This document shows, piece after piece, positions 9,571 through 17,539 of a stretch of 64,000 nt of DNA. The stretch comes from DASUSH01 sp963785155 (GTDB lineage: Bacteria > Actinomycetota > Thermoleophilia > Solirubrobacterales > 70-9), in NCBI GenBank assembly GCA_963785155.1, contig CAWAUB010000003.1:84592-148591 (forward strand). Reading direction: 5' to 3'. The position numbers were made by a program, and so were the translations under genes. Position 1 is the stretch's first letter, and the number at the start of each line of letters is the position of its first letter. The notes below the pieces were generated by a model, which made no database searches, was not told where the DNA came from, and was given only the letters and a program-made list of their open reading frames with translations.

Positions 9571-10068
9571 GTGACCTCCGCGCTCGCCCGATTCTTCGTC
9601 CGCGGCTGGGGCCGACTGCTCGGCCGCTTCACCGATTCCTCGGCCCGAACCCCGGGGGAGCCGGCCGGAGCCTGGGACCCGGAGGACTACCGCGGGCGTT
9701 CCTACTGCCTGCTCGTCAGCTACCGGCGCGACGGCCGACCGGTGCCGACCCCGCTCTGGTTCGCGCACGTAGGCGATCGCCTGCTCTTCCGTACCGACGC
9801 CGAGTCGCCGAAGGTGGCGCGAATGCGGCGCGAGCCGGGGGTGCTCGTCGCCCCATGCGATATCCGCGGCCGACCGCTCGGGCCGGCCGTCGAGATGACG
9901 GCGGTCCGCGTCACCGATCCCAGCAACGAGCTCGAGATCGAACGCGCGATCGGCTGCGCCTACGGACTGGCGGGACGGATCTGGAACGTCCTCGTCCGCG
10001 CCTCGCAGGTGGAGGCCGCCTGCTTCGAGCTCATTCCGCGACCTCCGGCAGGCCCTCGAGCAGGCTGA
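9571..10068 (+). CDS. PPOX-class split-barrel flavin/F420-dependent protein
   Basis: 165 residues from a GTG. The SYCLLVSYRRDGRPVPTPLWF strand pair, the LLFRTDAESPKVARMRREP segment and the following CDIRGRPLGP match the pyridoxamine-5'-phosphate-oxidase-like barrel of actinobacterial F420- or FMN-binding reductases (the TSWxxxxxGKvxRL type). An N-terminal basic and hydrophobic stretch precedes the barrel. The cofactor cannot be fixed from sequence alone. Its 3' end overlaps the convergent beta-propeller gene by 38 nt. Confidence 0.78.
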   Translation: MTSALARFFVRGWGRLLGRFTDSSARTPGEPAGAWDPEDYRGRSYCLLVSYRRDGRPVPTPLWFAHVGDRLLFRTDAESPKVARMRREPGVLVAPCDIRGRPLGPAVEMTAVRVTDPSNELEIERAIGCAYGLAGRIWNVLVRASQVEAACFELIPRPPAGPRAG

Positions 10069-11287
10069 CCCGGGCGTTGCCCGTCCGGATCCGCTGCGGG
10101 TGGTCGCCGACCGGGATGTGGGCGACCTCCTTGCGCTTTCGGAAGGAGATCACCGAGATCGAGTCGGTGCCGCTCCATGAGACGTAGCACTGCTTGCCGT
10201 TGCTCGAGGTGGTCGACCAGTACGGCTTCTCGCCCGCCTCGATCAGCTTGTAGCGGAACGACTTCCGCGAGACGATCGCCGCGTAGTCGGACATCGTCCC
10301 GGCGACGCAGAGCTTCTTTCCGGCACCGTTCATCGCGATCCCGTGGTGCGCGGAGTCGAGCAGGTATTGCTCCTCGGGCAGGTCCTGGATCTCCTCGGCG
10401 ATCGGCAACCTGGCGACCCGCTTGACACTGTCGGTCTTGAAGTCGTACTCGACGAAACCGTGGAAGAAGGAGACCTGGAAGTAGACGTAGCGCTCGTTGG
10501 GGGAGAGCGCCATCGGCCGCACGGCCGAGCTCATGCCGGGGTAGCCGGCCTCGGCGAGCTTCTGGCCCATGTCGATCCGCTCGAGAATTTCGAAGCTGTC
10601 CGCGTCGACGATCTGGAAGAAGCGATCGCCCTTGCTCGTGTCCGCCGTCGGATCGTCGGCCGGTGTATAGACCAGGCCGATCGAGGCGTGGTAGATCAGC
10701 TCGCCGTCGGCGGAGTAGGTGTTCTCGTGCGGGGAGTCGCCGGACTCGAAGCGGCCGACCTCCTCGCCGGTGCCGGTGTCGAGGATGTGGACGACGTTCC
10801 CGGTTGAGGCGGAGACGGCGACCTGCTTGCCGTCGGGCGATATGGCCATGTGGTCGGAGCGCTGGCCGTCGACGACAAAGCGCCAGGCGATCTCGCCGGT
10901 GCTCAGGTCGATCCCGACGACGTCGGCGAGACTCGGCCGTGAGGCGATCAGCAGGCGCCCGTCGTGGGTCGAGAACATGTCGTCGACGAACTGGTCGTGG
11001 CCCTCGCCGATCAGCTCGCGGATCGCCAGGAAGTAGCCGAGCCTAACGGGATTCATGAAAATCTCGAGCATGCGCTCGTCGATGTCCGGGATGATGTTGA
11101 TCCGGGCGATCCGGTCGAAGCCGTGCCCCGGTTCGATCACGTCGGCGGTCCCGGCCCAGTTGCTGCCGACGAAAATGAACTCGCGCAGGTCGCGCTCCTT
11201 GCCGGGCGGTTTCGCGGTGGCAGGAGCCGCCCCGAGCGCGGCGATGGCGAGAACGGCGAACGCGGCTGAGATTCCCTTCTTGCTCAC
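10031..11287 (-). CDS. Secreted YVTN/YncE-like beta-propeller protein
   Basis: 418 residues with a signal peptide (KKGISAAFAVLAIAALGAAPATA). Repeated blade motifs of the form DG-x-L-x-xxS..., such as ISPDGKQVAVSASTGNVVHILD, LSPNERYVYFQ and NGKQCYVSWSGTDSISVIS, indicate a seven-bladed 40-residue-repeat propeller. No catalytic residues are recognised; such proteins bind ligands or other surface proteins. It follows the P450 gene by 15 nt on the same strand, so the lipoprotein, P450 and propeller genes probably form one operon. Confidence 0.82.
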   Translation of the reverse strand: MSKKGISAAFAVLAIAALGAAPATAKPPGKERDLREFIFVGSNWAGTADVIEPGHGFDRIARINIIPDIDERMLEIFMNPVRLGYFLAIRELIGEGHDQFVDDMFSTHDGRLLIASRPSLADVVGIDLSTGEIAWRFVVDGQRSDHMAISPDGKQVAVSASTGNVVHILDTGTGEEVGRFESGDSPHENTYSADGELIYHASIGLVYTPADDPTADTSKGDRFFQIVDADSFEILERIDMGQKLAEAGYPGMSSAVRPMALSPNERYVYFQVSFFHGFVEYDFKTDSVKRVARLPIAEEIQDLPEEQYLLDSAHHGIAMNGAGKKLCVAGTMSDYAAIVSRKSFRYKLIEAGEKPYWSTTSSNGKQCYVSWSGTDSISVISFRKRKEVAHIPVGDHPQRIRTGNARVSLLEGLPEVAE

Positions 11288-11302
11288 TTCGCTCCCTGAA
11301 GC

Positions 11303-12526
11303 TTAATCCGGCGGATCGAAGCCGACCTGAAGCTCCTCGATCGCGTAGATCCCGAGGGGCGTGTCGTATATCGGGTCGGCCTCCAGCCGCAGGCCGGGCA
11401 TACGTGGTGCGAGGTAGGTCAGCGCCTCCTGCAGTTCGGCGCGCGCCAGGTTGGCTCCGAGGCAGAAGTGAGGGCCGGCGCCGAAGGTGAGCGGCTTCGC
11501 GCGGCCGCGGTCGGCCGTGATGTCGAAGCTCTCCGCGTCCTCGTAGGCGGCGGGGTCGCGGTTGGCGGCGACCGCGGCGGCCAGGACGAGGGTTCCCTCA
11601 GGGAAGGTGACGTCGTGGTATTCGACGTCCTCGAGGGTGATCCGTGCCGTGATCGGCGTGATCGGCTCGTAGCGAAGGAGCTCCTCGACCGCCTGCGGGG
11701 CGAGCTCCGGCTGCTCGGCGAGCATCGCCCACTGGTCCGGATGCTCGGCGAAGACGACGAGGGCGTGGGCGAGTTGGGCCTGGGTCGTGTCGACGCCGCC
11801 GACCAGGATCGCGCTGGTCAGGTGCACGACCTCGTCTTCGGATAGGCGATCACCCTCCTCCTCGGCCGCGATCAGCACCGAGATCAGGTCGTCTCCGGGG
11901 TTGTCGTGGCGCGCGGCCAGGAGCTCGCGGGTGTAGACGACGAACTCGGCCGCGGCCCGTTCGAGCGTCTCCCGCTCGTTGGCGACCTTGATCGGATCGA
12001 ACTGGCCCTGGATCAGGTTCGCCCAGACGCCGAGCCGGTCGGCGTCCGACTGTGGCGCGCCCATCAGCTCCGCGATCATCCGCGCCGGGTAGGGCTTGGT
12101 CAGCGCGGAGGTCGCCTCGAAGCCGCCGCTGCCTGCAATCGGCTCGAACAGATCCGCGAGGTGGCGGCGCATCGCGGCCCGGTGGCGATCGGCGGCGGGC
12201 GGGGTGAAGGCCGGCTGGACGAGCTTGCGAAGCCGCCGGTGGTCGTCCCCGTCGAGGTCGAGCAGGTTGCCGCGCAGCCGCTCCCACAGCGGGCCCTCGG
12301 TCACTCCCTGGAGCTCGAGGATGGTCGTGCCGGGGAAGGTCGCCTTCGGGGTTCGCAGGAAGAAGGCGGCGGCCTCCCGCTCGAGCACGAAATAGCCGAC
12401 GGGCTCGGCGCGGGCGAGCCAGTTGCGTTCGCGGGCATTGCGAACGGCGTCGTGCCAGGCGGCGCCGGTCAGCTCGGGGTCCGAGTACTCGAACGCCGGC
12501 AGGTCGAGCTCGGTGACCGCGGTCAT
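11303..12526 (-). CDS. Cytochrome P450
   Basis: 407 residues from the ATG at 12526, which overlaps the lipoprotein stop (ATGA). The I-helix GGVDTT, the K-helix ExxR in EELLRYEP and the heme-binding FGAGPHFCLG with the thiolate ligand at C355 are all present. It has no membrane anchor, so it is a soluble class I bacterial P450 that needs a separate ferredoxin and reductase; none is encoded nearby. The substrate is unknown. Confidence 0.96.
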   Translation of the reverse strand: MTAVTELDLPAFEYSDPELTGAAWHDAVRNARERNWLARAEPVGYFVLEREAAAFFLRTPKATFPGTTILELQGVTEGPLWERLRGNLLDLDGDDHRRLRKLVQPAFTPPAADRHRAAMRRHLADLFEPIAGSGGFEATSALTKPYPARMIAELMGAPQSDADRLGVWANLIQGQFDPIKVANERETLERAAAEFVVYTRELLAARHDNPGDDLISVLIAAEEEGDRLSEDEVVHLTSAILVGGVDTTQAQLAHALVVFAEHPDQWAMLAEQPELAPQAVEELLRYEPITPITARITLEDVEYHDVTFPEGTLVLAAAVAANRDPAAYEDAESFDITADRGRAKPLTFGAGPHFCLGANLARAELQEALTYLAPRMPGLRLEADPIYDTPLGIYAIEELQVGFDPPD

Positions 12527-12984
12527 TTCACCCGGTGCAGCTTGCCCCGGCTCTCGACCCCGCCGCCGACGAACTCGTAGAGGAGGCGGTCGCCGATCGG
12601 GCTTAGCGTGACCTGCCCGGCTCCCTTGCACTTCTCGCTCTTGCCGCGATTGATGACCTCACGGAAGCGGAACGCGGTGCCCTGACCCTCGTAGTACCAG
12701 CGGCCGGCGCAGTCGATCCCGGTGTAGCCGACGAAGTTGCGGTCGCCGTTGGAGAGGCCGGTGATCCTCGCCTTCACCGTGAAGGGCTTCATTCCCTGCT
12801 GGCGCAGCTGCCCCTGCCAGGTGCCGACGATGTTGAAGTTCTGGGTGGGGGCGGTGGTGGTCGTCGTCGTCGGGGCGTCCGCGCTGAGCTCCGCGCTGCT
12901 CGGCTCCTCCTTCTCGCCGCAGGCGGAGAGCCCGAGCGCGAGGAGGAGGGCTGCGGACAGGGCGATCAGCTTGCTTCTCATCAT
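12523..12984 (-). CDS. Small lipoprotein with poly-Thr linker
   Basis: 153 residues. The lipobox LGLSAC gives a lipidated Cys near residue 22. A linker with six consecutive threonines follows, then a compact domain (IVGTWQGQL ... VKARITGL ... YEFVGGG) that looks like a small beta-barrel of the type that reports or binds ligands (lipocalin-like). Two Cys in DCAGRWYYEG and EKCKGAG may form a disulfide. It is the first gene of the P450 operon. No family name is assigned. Confidence 0.78.
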   Translation of the reverse strand: MMRSKLIALSAALLLALGLSACGEKEEPSSAELSADAPTTTTTTAPTQNFNIVGTWQGQLRQQGMKPFTVKARITGLSNGDRNFVGYTGIDCAGRWYYEGQGTAFRFREVINRGKSEKCKGAGQVTLSPIGDRLLYEFVGGGVESRGKLHRVK

Positions 12985-12995
12985 CTGCAGCGGTC

Positions 12996-13084
12996 ATGAT
13001 GACGCGGATGGGCCTGTTCAGCGACGGCAACGAGAAGGATCCGGCGAAGCTGGAGGCGCTCGGCGCCGAGGTGGCGCGCCTTGG
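12996..13084 (+). pseudogene. N-terminal gene fragment cut off at a palindrome
   Basis: About 29 codons with good coding character (GLFSDGNEKDPAKLEALG) begin at one of the ATGs at 12996, 12999 or 13008. They stop making sense exactly at the left arm of the inverted repeat at 13085. Beyond it the DNA belongs to the oppositely oriented glycosyltransferase gene. It looks like the 5' end of a lost gene. It could instead be a short real gene that reads into antisense sequence. No function is inferred. Confidence 0.35.
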
Positions 13085-13130
13085 CGAACGTCCCTCGTAC
13101 CCGCGTATACCGCGGCATCAGGGACGTTCG
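13085..13130. repeat. Bipartite palindrome CGAACGTCCCT ... AGGGACGTTCG
   Basis: Outer 11-bp arms CGAACGTCCCT (13085-13095) and AGGGACGTTCG (13120-13130) are perfect. Inside them a second inverted pair CCGCG/CGCGG surrounds TATAC. The right arm supplies the last codons and stop (ERP-stop) of the glycosyltransferase gene on the minus strand, and the left arm truncates the fragment to its left. The structure suggests insertion or a recombination joint at this element. Confidence 0.7.
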
Positions 13131-15362
13131 GTGCTCGAACCGCAGCTTGCTGGGTCGAGTTCTCCCGTTACCTCCCAGATCGTGACGCCGTACTCGCTCA
13201 CGACCGGCGCGAGCGGCGGGTCCTCGCCCAGCCATCCCTCCTCCGGCGAGGGCAGGGGCGCGGCCTGGTCGTCGAAGTTCAGCCTCGGGGAGGTGACCAG
13301 GTAGTCCAGGCCGGCGTCGTTGACCGCGGTGCGGAAGCCGGCGCAGGCGGGGATTGCCGAGAAGGCGCCCTTCGAGCCCTCGCGGCCAAGGTAGACGACC
13401 TCGTTGCCGAGTTTGCCGCCGTAGAAGCCGTAGCGGTAGAAGCCGGCGGTCGTTCCGGCCAGGCCGATCCGCGCGCCGTCGAGGTCGTTGGCGAAGCGCC
13501 AGGCGTCGTCGATCTGCGCCTCCGACTCGAAGCCCTCAAAGCGGTCCTCCAGGTAGCTGTCCTGGATCAGGTAGCCGGCGGCGAGCGCGATCGCGCCGAG
13601 GATCGCGAGTCCGGCGACGAAGGCGGGGCGGGGGAGACCGCGGCGGTGAAGCGCGTACAGGCCGGCGGGGAGGAGGACGAAGAGGGTCGCGATGCCCACG
13701 CCGGCGGCCCGCTCGTCGGCGTCGAGGATCGAGAACGGGTCGTTGGTGATCGCGAGCACCAGGAGCGTCCCGCCGAGGAGGACCCAGCGAGCCGCGGCGC
13801 TTCGGCCCGGAATTGCGATCGCGAACAGGGTCAGGCCGAGCAGCAGCGCGGGGATCGCGAAACGGACGTTGATCTCGAAGGCGACCGGCATGCCCTCGGT
13901 GCCGGCAGCTCCGAGCGGGGTGAAGAGGTAGGCGAGGACGCCGAACAGGCCGACCGCGCCCAGCGCTCGCACGATCGGGTCGAGTCGGCGGGCAAGGGCG
14001 AACGCCATGCCGGCGATCGCGGCGCCGATGACGAGCGGCCAGAGGACGCCGAAGGCATCGTGGAGCCCGGGCCCGAAGTACTCCTTCCAGACGTCGAAGT
14101 CGGTTGCGTAGTGGGCGACCGAGAAGGGTTCCCTCGCCTCCTCGAGGCGCTCGGGGCCGGGGAGGCTCAAGGGGCCGACGTCGGTGATCCACGGGAGGGG
14201 GTTGGCGGCGTGGATGAGGTTGCGGAGGTACCAGAAGCCTCCTGCAGCGATTACCGGGATTCCCCACCAGGCGGTGGTCTTCCATCGCTGGCCCTTGGGG
14301 GCGAGGAGGATGACGGCGACCGTGAGGGCGGCCACCGGGGCGAGGGCCGTCAGCTTCACCCCGCATGCGAGGCCGGCTGCCAATCCGCCTACTACGAGCG
14401 CTCCTGTGGGGCGGGGGGAGGGCATCCCCTCGCCCGAGAACCCATCACCAACTGCTTTTTCGAAAAATGACTCTCGTTCGAGGGGACGCCCTCCCCCCGC
14501 CCTACGGGCCAGCGCCGTGATCAGGATTGCCGCTGCTGCCAGAAACAGCGCGGCTGCTGCAACGTCATTTTTTCCCGTTCCCGGCTCGCGGACCACCAGG
14601 TTGTGTGCCTCCAGAAGGACGGCGACGGCTGCGACTGCGTGGGGGCCTCGGCCGTAGGGGCGGCCCGCGGTCCAGGCTGCGAGGAGGGCCAGTGCGAGCC
14701 AGCCGAGGTTGGCGAAGAGCGCGAGCGTGTCCCGCTCCGTGATGAGGATCGTGGCTCCGCCCAGAAGTTCGGAGACCTGCGGGTAGAACCAGTTGAGGAA
14801 GAGCGGGTCGGTCTGGACCAACTCCGTCGTTGAGCCCGCTCTGAGCGAACTCCGCGGCGAATGGCAGGTGGTACCACCGCGAATCAAAGTTCGTGATCGC
14901 GTTGTTCAGCGACTGCTGCGTCTCGAAGCCCCAATGTGCAAACAGCAGCGCAACGACCCCGACCGTGACGAGAACCTCGAGCGTGGAGAGGGCGGGGGGA
15001 GGGGGCGGAGGGCGGCCCCTCGAACGAGAGTCATGTTTCGAAAAAGCAGTTGATGTTGGGTTCTCGGGCGAGGGGGTGCCCTCTGACTCCTCCCCCCGCC
15101 CAGCCACCAGGCCAATCGCGACCCCGGCGATGACCGAGGCGAGTACGAAGGCCGCCTCCGTGAAAAGGCCCACCACGCCAAGCAGCTCCGCCACGAGCAC
15201 GACGAGGGTGAGGCCAAGGACGATCTCGGCCAGGCGGGCGGGGGCGCCGGTCCAGCCCGGGAGCAGGCGGGCACGCATGCGGGTTGCCGCGAATGCGGCT
15301 GCGCCGGCGACGAGGACGAGCTCCGCCGCGCCGGCGACGTACTCGCCGAGTCCGACCGTCAC
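13118..15362 (-). CDS. Multi-pass membrane glycosyltransferase-like protein, one frameshift and two palindromic insertions
   Basis: A polytopic protein of about 748 residues with at least twelve hydrophobic segments. An FDSRWYHLPFAAEFA motif after the first helices is typical of dolichyl-phosphate-sugar-type GT-C enzymes, where the first loop carries the catalytic acidic residue. The C-terminal soluble part (FYGGKLGNEVVYLGREG ... GLDYLVTS) would be extracytoplasmic. The reading frame changes once near 14841 (an extra G in AGCGGGCTC). Two hydrophilic inter-helix loops are encoded by palindromic repeats at 14409-14502 and 14991-15100. Substrate unknown; probably cell-envelope sugar transfer. 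Confidence 0.72.
14409..14502 (+). repeat. AACTGCTTT palindromic element, copy A (inside coding region)
   Basis: Outer arms GGGCGGGGGGAGGGC... and ...GCCCTCCCCCCGCCC form about 24 pairs. Inside are CGAGA (14435) and TCTCG (14472) as an inner stem, and the loop contains ACCAACTGCTTTTTCG. On the minus strand it is translated as a polar loop (RPLERESFFEKAV, then GEGMPSP) between two transmembrane segments of the glycosyltransferase, and it leaves the frame open. The same core occurs in copies B and C. Confidence 0.85.
14991..15100 (-). repeat. AACTGCTTT palindromic element, copy B (inside coding region, inverted)
   Basis: The ends GGCGGGGGGA (14991) and TCCCCCCGCC (15091) are perfect inverted repeats. 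Read on the minus strand, the core is CGAGAACCC...CATCAACTGCTTTTTCG...GACTCTCG, nearly identical to copy A in its central 40 nt. The outer arms differ in sequence from copy A but still mostly pair with each other. It is translated as TPSPENPTSTAFSKHDS followed by a proline run, in an inter-helix loop of the same membrane protein. Confidence 0.85.
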
Positions 15363-15371
15363 GCGCGAAGC

Positions 15372-15968
15372 CTATTTCGCGCGCATGCCCTCCAGCATGA
15401 ACTCCAGCTGGCGGCGCCAGATCCGGCCCTCCGGATCGGCCTGGACGCGGGCGACGGCGCCGAGCCCGCACATGATCGTGGGGATGTCCTCCTGCTCGAC
15501 GTCGTCGCGCAGGACGCCGGCGGCCTTGGCGTGGTCGATGACCGCGATGGTCACCTCGCGCAGGCCCGTCGCCTTGGCGATCGCCTGACGACGCTCGTCG
15601 CCGACGGCCTCGGTGATGAAGTCGCAGATCATCCGGTCCTCGGCCTGGATCTCGCCGCAGAGCATGAGCCAGTCGTGGAAGCCCTGCCAGACGTCGTCCG
15701 CCTCGAGCGCCTCGCGACCGGAGGCGGCGAACTGCCCGAACCGCTCTTCGACGAGCGCCTCCACGAGCGCGGTCTTGTCGGGGAAGTGGCGGTAGACGGT
15801 GCCGATCCCGACGCCGGCCTTCTTTGCGACGTCGGCCATCTGGGTGTCGTAGCCCTGCTCGGCGAAGCACCTGCGGGCAGCTTTCAGCACGCGTTCACGG
15901 TTGCGACGGGCGTCCGCGCGAAGCGGCCTTTTCGGGGTTGTTAGCTCTGTGACGGGGTTCACATGCAA
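15372..15968 (-). CDS. TetR-family transcriptional regulator
   Basis: About 196-198 residues; the start is TTG at 15968 or GTG at 15962. The N-terminal helix-turn-helix (RVLKAARRCFAEQGYDTQMADVAKKAG, then GTVYRHF and KTALVEA) is typical. The C-terminal all-helical part would bind the inducer. It is divergent from an MFS drug-efflux gene with a perfect 18-bp palindrome between them, the classic arrangement of a local repressor of an exporter. Confidence 0.93.
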   Translation of the reverse strand: MHVNPVTELTTPKRPLRADARRNRERVLKAARRCFAEQGYDTQMADVAKKAGVGIGTVYRHFPDKTALVEALVEERFGQFAASGREALEADDVWQGFHDWLMLCGEIQAEDRMICDFITEAVGDERRQAIAKATGLREVTIAVIDHAKAAGVLRDDVEQEDIPTIMCGLGAVARVQADPEGRIWRRQLEFMLEGMRAK

Positions 15969-15986
15969 ACGGAATCGTAATTCCGT
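15969..15986. promoter_or_regulatory. Predicted TetR operator and divergent promoter
   Basis: ACGGAAT-CGTA-ATTCCGT is a perfect inverted repeat with 7-bp arms, between the TetR gene (minus) and the MFS gene (plus). A TATAGT sequence that could serve as a -10 box for the MFS gene begins at its last base, so repressor binding would block that promoter. The site abuts the TTG start candidate of the regulator, consistent with autoregulation. Confidence 0.75.
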
Positions 15987-16044
15987 ATAGTCTCTAACCG
16001 AAACCGGAACACCGCTTCCACTTTACCACCGGGAGGAGACCCAA

Positions 16045-17517
16045 GTGACGGATCCCACGACAGCCCATCAACGACGCTGGATCGCCCTGGTCCTGCTCGC
16101 GGCGGCGCAGTTCATCGTCGTCCTCGACGCGTCGATCGTCAACGTCGCCCTGCCCTCGATCGGCGAGGCGCTGACCTTCTCCCAGGAGGACCTCGCCTGG
16201 GTCGTGAACGCCTACATCCTCACCTTCGGCGGCTTCCTCCTCCTCGGTGGCCGGCTGGCCGACCTGCTCGGCCGCAGGCGCGTCTTCATGGCCGGTCTCT
16301 TTGTCGTCGCGGCGGCGTCGCTCGCCGCCGGCTTCGCGGCGAACGAAGCCCAGCTGATCGCGGCCCGGGCGGCGCAGGGCCTCGGCGCGGCGATCATCTC
16401 TCCTGCCGCGCTCTCGATCGTCACCACCACCTTCCGCGAGGGCTCGGAGCGCAACAAGGCCCTCGGGGTCTGGGGCGCCGTCGCCGGCTTCGGCGGTGCC
16501 GCAGGGGTGCTGCTCGGCGGCATCCTCACCGACGGCCTGGGCTGGGAGTGGGTGCTTTGGGTGAACGTCCCAGTGGCGCTCGCCGCCGCGGCGCTCGCCC
16601 CGTCGCTGATCGCCGAGAGCCGCTCGGAGTCGGCGACCCGCCACTTCGACGTCGCCGGGGCCGTGACCGTCACGGCCGGCCTGTCCGTGCTGGTCTACGC
16701 GCTCGTCGATGCGACGAACGCCGGCTGGGGGTCGGGCCAGACGCTCGGCCTGCTCGCGCTTGCCGCTGGCCTGATCGGCGCGTTCATCGCGATCGAGCTG
16801 CGCTCGGCAGCGCCGCTGATGCCGTTCCGGATCTTCTCCAACCGGACGAGGACCGGGGCCAACATCGTCGGGCTGCTCGTCGGCGCGTCGCTGTTCTCGA
16901 TGTTCTTCTTCATCACGCTCTATATGCAGCAGACGCTTGGCTACAGCCCGATCGAGGCGGGCCTCGCCTACCTGCCGCTTTCGGTCGCGATCATCCTCTC
17001 GGCGGGTATCGCCTCGCAGCTGGTGACCCGCGTCGGCTTCAAGCCGGTGCTGGCCACGGGGATGGCGTTTATCGCGATTGCGCTCGCCTGGTTTTCCCAG
17101 GTGTCGCTCGGCGGCGGCTTCACCTCCGACATCCTCGGACCCTCGCTGCTGGCGGCGGTCGGACTCGGCTTCGCCTTCGTGACGACGACGATCGCCGCGG
17201 TCACCGACGTCGGCGAACAGGAGGCGGGCCTGGCCAGCGGGCTGATCAATACCTCTCAGCAGATCGGCGGCGCGCTCGGGCTCGCGGTCCTGGCGACGAT
17301 CGCCAACTCGACCACGAACGACGCCCTGGCGAGCTCGGGAGGGGACCCGTCGGCGCTCACCGGAGCGCTCACGGAGGGCTTCCAGTCCGCCTTCCTGGCC
17401 GGCTCGGGGATCGCGGCCCTCGGGCTCGTCCTGACCCTGACGCTGATCAGCAGCCGCGACAGCCGCGCCCACGTCGAGATCGGCCAGGGCGCGGACGCCG
17501 AGCCAAGCCCCGCGTAG
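16045..17517 (+). CDS. MFS drug efflux transporter, DHA2 (EmrB/QacA) family
   Basis: 490 residues from a GTG preceded by GGGAGGAG. DASIVNVALPSI in the first helix and WVVNAYILTFGGFLLLGGRLADLLGRRRVF (motif A region) are diagnostic of the 14-helix proton-coupled exporters. The C-terminal DVGEQEAGLASGLINTSQQIGGALG is also characteristic of this family. It is likely controlled by the divergent TetR gene. The exported compound cannot be inferred. Confidence 0.95.
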   Translation: MTDPTTAHQRRWIALVLLAAAQFIVVLDASIVNVALPSIGEALTFSQEDLAWVVNAYILTFGGFLLLGGRLADLLGRRRVFMAGLFVVAAASLAAGFAANEAQLIAARAAQGLGAAIISPAALSIVTTTFREGSERNKALGVWGAVAGFGGAAGVLLGGILTDGLGWEWVLWVNVPVALAAAALAPSLIAESRSESATRHFDVAGAVTVTAGLSVLVYALVDATNAGWGSGQTLGLLALAAGLIGAFIAIELRSAAPLMPFRIFSNRTRTGANIVGLLVGASLFSMFFFITLYMQQTLGYSPIEAGLAYLPLSVAIILSAGIASQLVTRVGFKPVLATGMAFIAIALAWFSQVSLGGGFTSDILGPSLLAAVGLGFAFVTTTIAAVTDVGEQEAGLASGLINTSQQIGGALGLAVLATIANSTTNDALASSGGDPSALTGALTEGFQSAFLAGSGIAALGLVLTLTLISSRDSRAHVEIGQGADAEPSPA

Positions 17518-17539
17518 GCCTTATCCCACCTACGCGGGG
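17508..17539. terminator. Bidirectional terminator hairpin between convergent genes
   Basis: CCCCGCGTAGG (17508-17518) and CCTACGCGGGG (17529-17539) are perfect 11-bp arms around a 10-nt loop. The hairpin straddles the stop codon of the MFS gene and the stop of the CoA-transferase gene. No long T-run follows on either side, so termination would rely on the stem. Confidence 0.65.

Noticed and set aside
15994..17472. A 492-codon minus-strand open frame opposite the MFS gene
   Set aside because: It is a composition shadow full of R, G, D and E. The plus-strand MFS protein is unambiguous.
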